In this document: positions 6,585 to 8,803 of the stretch, piece after piece
How the letters are laid out: each line of letters opens with the position of its first letter
Position numbering within the stretch: position 1 is the first letter of the stretch
DNA from: an uncultured beta proteobacterium
GTDB taxonomy: Bacteria; Pseudomonadota; Gammaproteobacteria; Burkholderiales; Burkholderiaceae_B
Assembly: GCA_903929925.1 (NCBI GenBank)
Contig: CAIYWO010000040.1
Coordinates: forward strand, 1 to 8,803
Direction: 5' to 3'
Length of the DNA stretch: 8,803 bases
Made by a program: the position numbers and the translations under genes
Notes under the pieces: generated by a model
Databases searched by the model: none
What the model was told of the DNA's origin: nothing
Seen by the model: the letters and a program-made list of their open reading frames with translations, nothing else

Positions 6585-7536
6585 GATGGGTTGCGCTCCG
6601 TGCACCGGAGGACTCAAGCATATGCACACCTTCTAGTTCGCAAGCAAAAACAGCTTGAACCAAGGCGTCAATGGCAACCGTGCGTGGGAAACTCTTACGC
6701 CAGGCAAGAACGACGCGTCGATTAGGAACAGGCTGATCAAACTTGATGTACTTCAAGAGCTTGCTGTTTCGATCGCCTGCCGTGACCGAGCTCGCCGGAA
6801 TCACGGTGATACCAATACCTGCGGCAACCATATGTCGTATGGTTTCAAGTGAGGAACCCTCAAAGGTCCGTTGAATCCCTTCACTCGTCGCGGCAAACCG
6901 TGACAGTTCCGGACAGACTTCCAAGACTTGATCCCGAAAACAATGGCCACTGCCGAGCAGCAACATATTCTGCTGTTTCAGGTCTTCGGCAGAAATTGTT
7001 TTACGGCTTGCCCAAGGATGTTTAGCCGGAATGGCGACAACGAAGTCCTCATCGTACAGCGGAAGCACACTTAACCCAGAGTCAGGGAGGGGTAATGCCA
7101 TGATGGCGCAATCAATCTCACCTTGACGCAAGAGTTCTAACAAACGAACAGTGAAGTTCTCCTGCAGGATCAAAGGCATCTGCGGTGTGCGCTCGATCTG
7201 GGTAGGTACTAACTTTGGCAGCAAGTACGGACCGATGGTGTGGATGACGCCCACGCGTAAAACACCAGCGAGTGGGTCGCGCCCCAGACGCGCAAGCTCC
7301 TTGATGTTGGCACTCTCTTCTAGGACCTTCTGTGCTTGCGACACAATCTGCAAACCAATCGCGGTCACACCGACCTCGGTACCGCCACGCTCAAAAAGAG
7401 TGACGCCCAATTCGTCCTCAAGCTTCTTAATCGCCACAGACAAGGTCGGCTGACTGACAAAACAAGCCTCGGCCGCCCGTCCAAAGTGTTTTTCTCGAGA
7501 CACCGCAACGATGTATTTCAACTCTGTGAGGGTCAT
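6577..7536 (-). CDS. oxyR: LysR-type peroxide-sensing regulator OxyR
   Basis: OxyR activates antioxidant genes such as catalase and peroxiredoxin when hydrogen peroxide oxidises two of its cysteines to a disulfide. The 319-residue protein has a LysR helix-turn-helix at about 17-36 (HFGRAAEACFVSQPTLSVAIKKLE) and the OxyR-specific redox pair in GSGHCFRDQVLEVC. By count these are Cys199 and Cys208, the same numbers as in E. coli OxyR. Thr100 in VIHTIGPYLLP and the LDTIRHMV-like LETIRHMVAAG block also match the peroxide-binding and effector domain. AGGAG lies five bases before the ATG, a strong ribosome site. The last 15 or so residues extend beyond the usual end and carry the ubiA start. recG ends 31 bases downstream of the oxyR start codon on the plus map, that is, just upstream in transcription. 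Many proteobacteria keep recG and oxyR together. Confidence 0.95.
   Translation of the reverse strand: MTLTELKYIVAVSREKHFGRAAEACFVSQPTLSVAIKKLEDELGVTLFERGGTEVGVTAIGLQIVSQAQKVLEESANIKELARLGRDPLAGVLRVGVIHTIGPYLLPKLVPTQIERTPQMPLILQENFTVRLLELLRQGEIDCAIMALPLPDSGLSVLPLYDEDFVVAIPAKHPWASRKTISAEDLKQQNMLLLGSGHCFRDQVLEVCPELSRFAATSEGIQRTFEGSSLETIRHMVAAGIGITVIPASSVTAGDRNSKLLKYIKFDQPVPNRRVVLAWRKSFPRTVAIDALVQAVFACELEGVHMLESSGARSATHRD
6596..6599 (-). promoter_or_regulatory. Shine-Dalgarno GGAG supporting the internal ubiA start
   Basis: GGAG on the minus strand lies 11 bases before the GTG at 6584, inside the last codons of oxyR. It supports the shorter UbiA and the overlap with oxyR. The spacing is somewhat long. 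Confidence 0.4.
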
Positions 7537-7567
7537 GAGGACTCCTTTTATTTATTCTTAAAATAAC

Positions 7568-8803
7568 TTAACTGCGTAGATAATCTTCTCTGCCACGCAT
7601 CCAACGATCTAAATGCTTGCGTACTGTTTGAGGATCCGATTCGCGCAATGCAATCGCCTGCTCCCGCGCGACCCCCACTAAATCACCATCCTGCGCGAGA
7701 TCCGCAAATTTCAACAAGGTGAGTCCAGACTGTCGTGCGCCCAATAACTCACCGGGACCACGCAGGTCAAGGTCACGCTGAGCTATTTCAAAACCATCTT
7801 GCGTTTCATACATTGCGCGCAACCGTTGGCGCGCCAGCATCGACAAGGGGGTCTGATACATCAGCACACACACTGAGCGCTTCGCGCCTCGTCCGACGCG
7901 ACCTCTTAATTGATGCAGCTGAGCCAGGCCAAACCGCTCGGCATGTTCGATGATCATTAAGGACGCATTGGGAACATCTACTCCGACTTCGATTACTGTC
8001 GTCGCGACGAGTACATATAGCAAGCGATCCCTAAAGGCTTGCATCACAGCAGCCTTCTCGGTGGGAGTGAGCCGACCATGCACTAAGCCAACCCGCCGAG
8101 GAGTCAAGGTGTCAACGAGCTCGGCATGCGTATCGACGGCATTCTGTAAATCTAATGCTTCACTTTCCTCAATCAACGGACAGACCCAATACGTCTGCTG
8201 CCCTTCATCGCATGCCTGCGCGACGTGGGCGATGATATCCAGGCGGCGATCAGAGGCAAACAACTTTGTCACAATGGGCGTTCGACCTGGGGGGAGTTCG
8301 TCAATCGAAGACACCTCAAGGTCAGCATAGAAGGTCATCGCAAGCGTGCGCGGTATTGGCGTCGCGCTCATGGTTAATTGGTGTGGGATAAGTTCTGGCT
8401 GCAAGGCTTGTCGCTCAGCTTGCGTCCCCTCTTCTCCTTTGCGTGACAAGGAGAGTCGTTGGCCCACACCAAAGCGATGCTGCTCATCGACAATCACCAA
8501 CCCCAACGAGTCAAAATCAACACCCTCTTGAATCAGCGCCTGTGTGCCCACGACAAGCTGTGCCTGCCCTGAGCGGATCGCCTCTAGTGACTCACGCTTT
8601 GCCTTAGCCGGCATACTACCCGCAAGCCAACACACGCGTATCCCAAGCGGCTCAAACCATGACAACATCTTGTTGAAATGCTGCTCGGCTAAAAGCTCAG
8701 TCGGCGCCATCAATGCCACTTGCACACCATGCTCTATCGCGCGCAGCGCTGCTAACGCGGCCACGATCGTCTTGCCGCTACCAACATCCCCTTGGAGTAA
8801 ACG
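7568..8803 (-). CDS. recG: ATP-dependent DNA helicase RecG, C-terminal part (5' end outside window)
   Basis: RecG reverses stalled replication forks and branch-migrates Holliday junctions using ATP. The window holds its last 411 residues out of roughly 700. The first codons visible encode RLLQGDVGSGKTIV, the Walker A motif, so the frame is open to the edge and no start is present. Further on come APTELLAEQH (motif Ia), the DEQH box (fragment residues 106-109) in VDEQHRFG, SATPIPRTLAMT (motif III), VATTVIEVGVDVPNASLMIIE, and QLHQLRGRVGRG (motif VI). The C-terminal DLRGPGELLGARQSG region corresponds to the segment that couples ATP hydrolysis to strand movement. The missing N-terminal part would include the wedge domain that binds forks. 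A short charged stretch (GEEGTQAERQALQPEL) after LSLSRKG is a variable loop. No terminator is seen before oxyR, so read-through is likely. Confidence 0.97.
   Translation of the reverse strand, partial: RLLQGDVGSGKTIVAALAALRAIEHGVQVALMAPTELLAEQHFNKMLSWFEPLGIRVCWLAGSMPAKAKRESLEAIRSGQAQLVVGTQALIQEGVDFDSLGLVIVDEQHRFGVGQRLSLSRKGEEGTQAERQALQPELIPHQLTMSATPIPRTLAMTFYADLEVSSIDELPPGRTPIVTKLFASDRRLDIIAHVAQACDEGQQTYWVCPLIEESEALDLQNAVDTHAELVDTLTPRRVGLVHGRLTPTEKAAVMQAFRDRLLYVLVATTVIEVGVDVPNASLMIIEHAERFGLAQLHQLRGRVGRGAKRSVCVLMYQTPLSMLARQRLRAMYETQDGFEIAQRDLDLRGPGELLGARQSGLTLLKFADLAQDGDLVGVAREQAIALRESDPQTVRKHLDRWMRGREDYLRS

Noticed and set aside
6585..6629. N-terminal extension of UbiA from the GTG at 6629
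   Set aside because: The added residues lie in the oxyR reading region and do not resemble UbiA. The GTG at 6584 with GGAG upstream fits better, though N-terminal data would be needed to settle it.
7537..7567. Possible oxyR promoter between recG and oxyR
   Set aside because: The 31 bases are AT-rich but hold the oxyR Shine-Dalgarno sequence and leave no room for a -35/-10 pair plus leader. Any oxyR promoter would have to lie inside recG.
7950..8531. Plus-strand open frames opposite recG
   Set aside because: They lie opposite highly conserved helicase motifs and have Ser/Arg-rich sequence typical of antisense frames.

Overview
The window looks like chromosomal housekeeping DNA from a betaproteobacterium, most likely of the Burkholderiales. 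This rests on the run recG-oxyR-ubiA-proC, on the way RecG, OxyR, UbiA and ProC read next to their proteobacterial counterparts, and on a moderate G+C content. The placement is inference; no rRNA or marker gene is present. I see no tRNA or rRNA gene, insertion sequence, phage gene or CRISPR array, and no gene-free stretch longer than about 85 bases.

Left part (1-1852): a plus-strand yqeY gene sits behind a consensus TATAAT box and ends 13 bases from a convergent PaaI-type thioesterase gene. Upstream of the thioesterase, on the same minus strand, is a small outer-membrane-type lipoprotein gene. A short intergenic space divides that gene from a plus-strand gene for a four-helix DUF423 membrane protein.

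Middle part (1937-3561): a compact two-gene plus-strand unit encodes an SCP-x-like thiolase and a zinc-ribbon/OB-fold (DUF35) partner. It ends in a strong intrinsic terminator that is probably bidirectional, because the minus-strand operon converges on it from the other side. This pair is the most interesting part of the window. It is a CoA-linked C-C bond-forming or bond-breaking enzyme of unknown substrate, and its catalytic motifs differ from those of classical thiolases.

Right part (3569-8803): five minus-strand genes read in the order recG (5' end beyond the window), oxyR, ubiA, proC and a YdgA-like DUF945 gene. Gaps are 31 bases or less and one overlap is likely, except for 35 bases before the last gene, so this is probably one operon or a set of overlapping transcripts. 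It joins DNA repair (RecG), peroxide sensing (OxyR), ubiquinone synthesis (UbiA), proline synthesis (ProC) and an inner-membrane-anchored periplasmic protein.

No wholly new system is evident. The points that merit a second look are the thiolase/DUF35 pair, the absence of dnaG/rpoD after yqeY, the oxyR-ubiA overlap and the uncharacterised lipoprotein.
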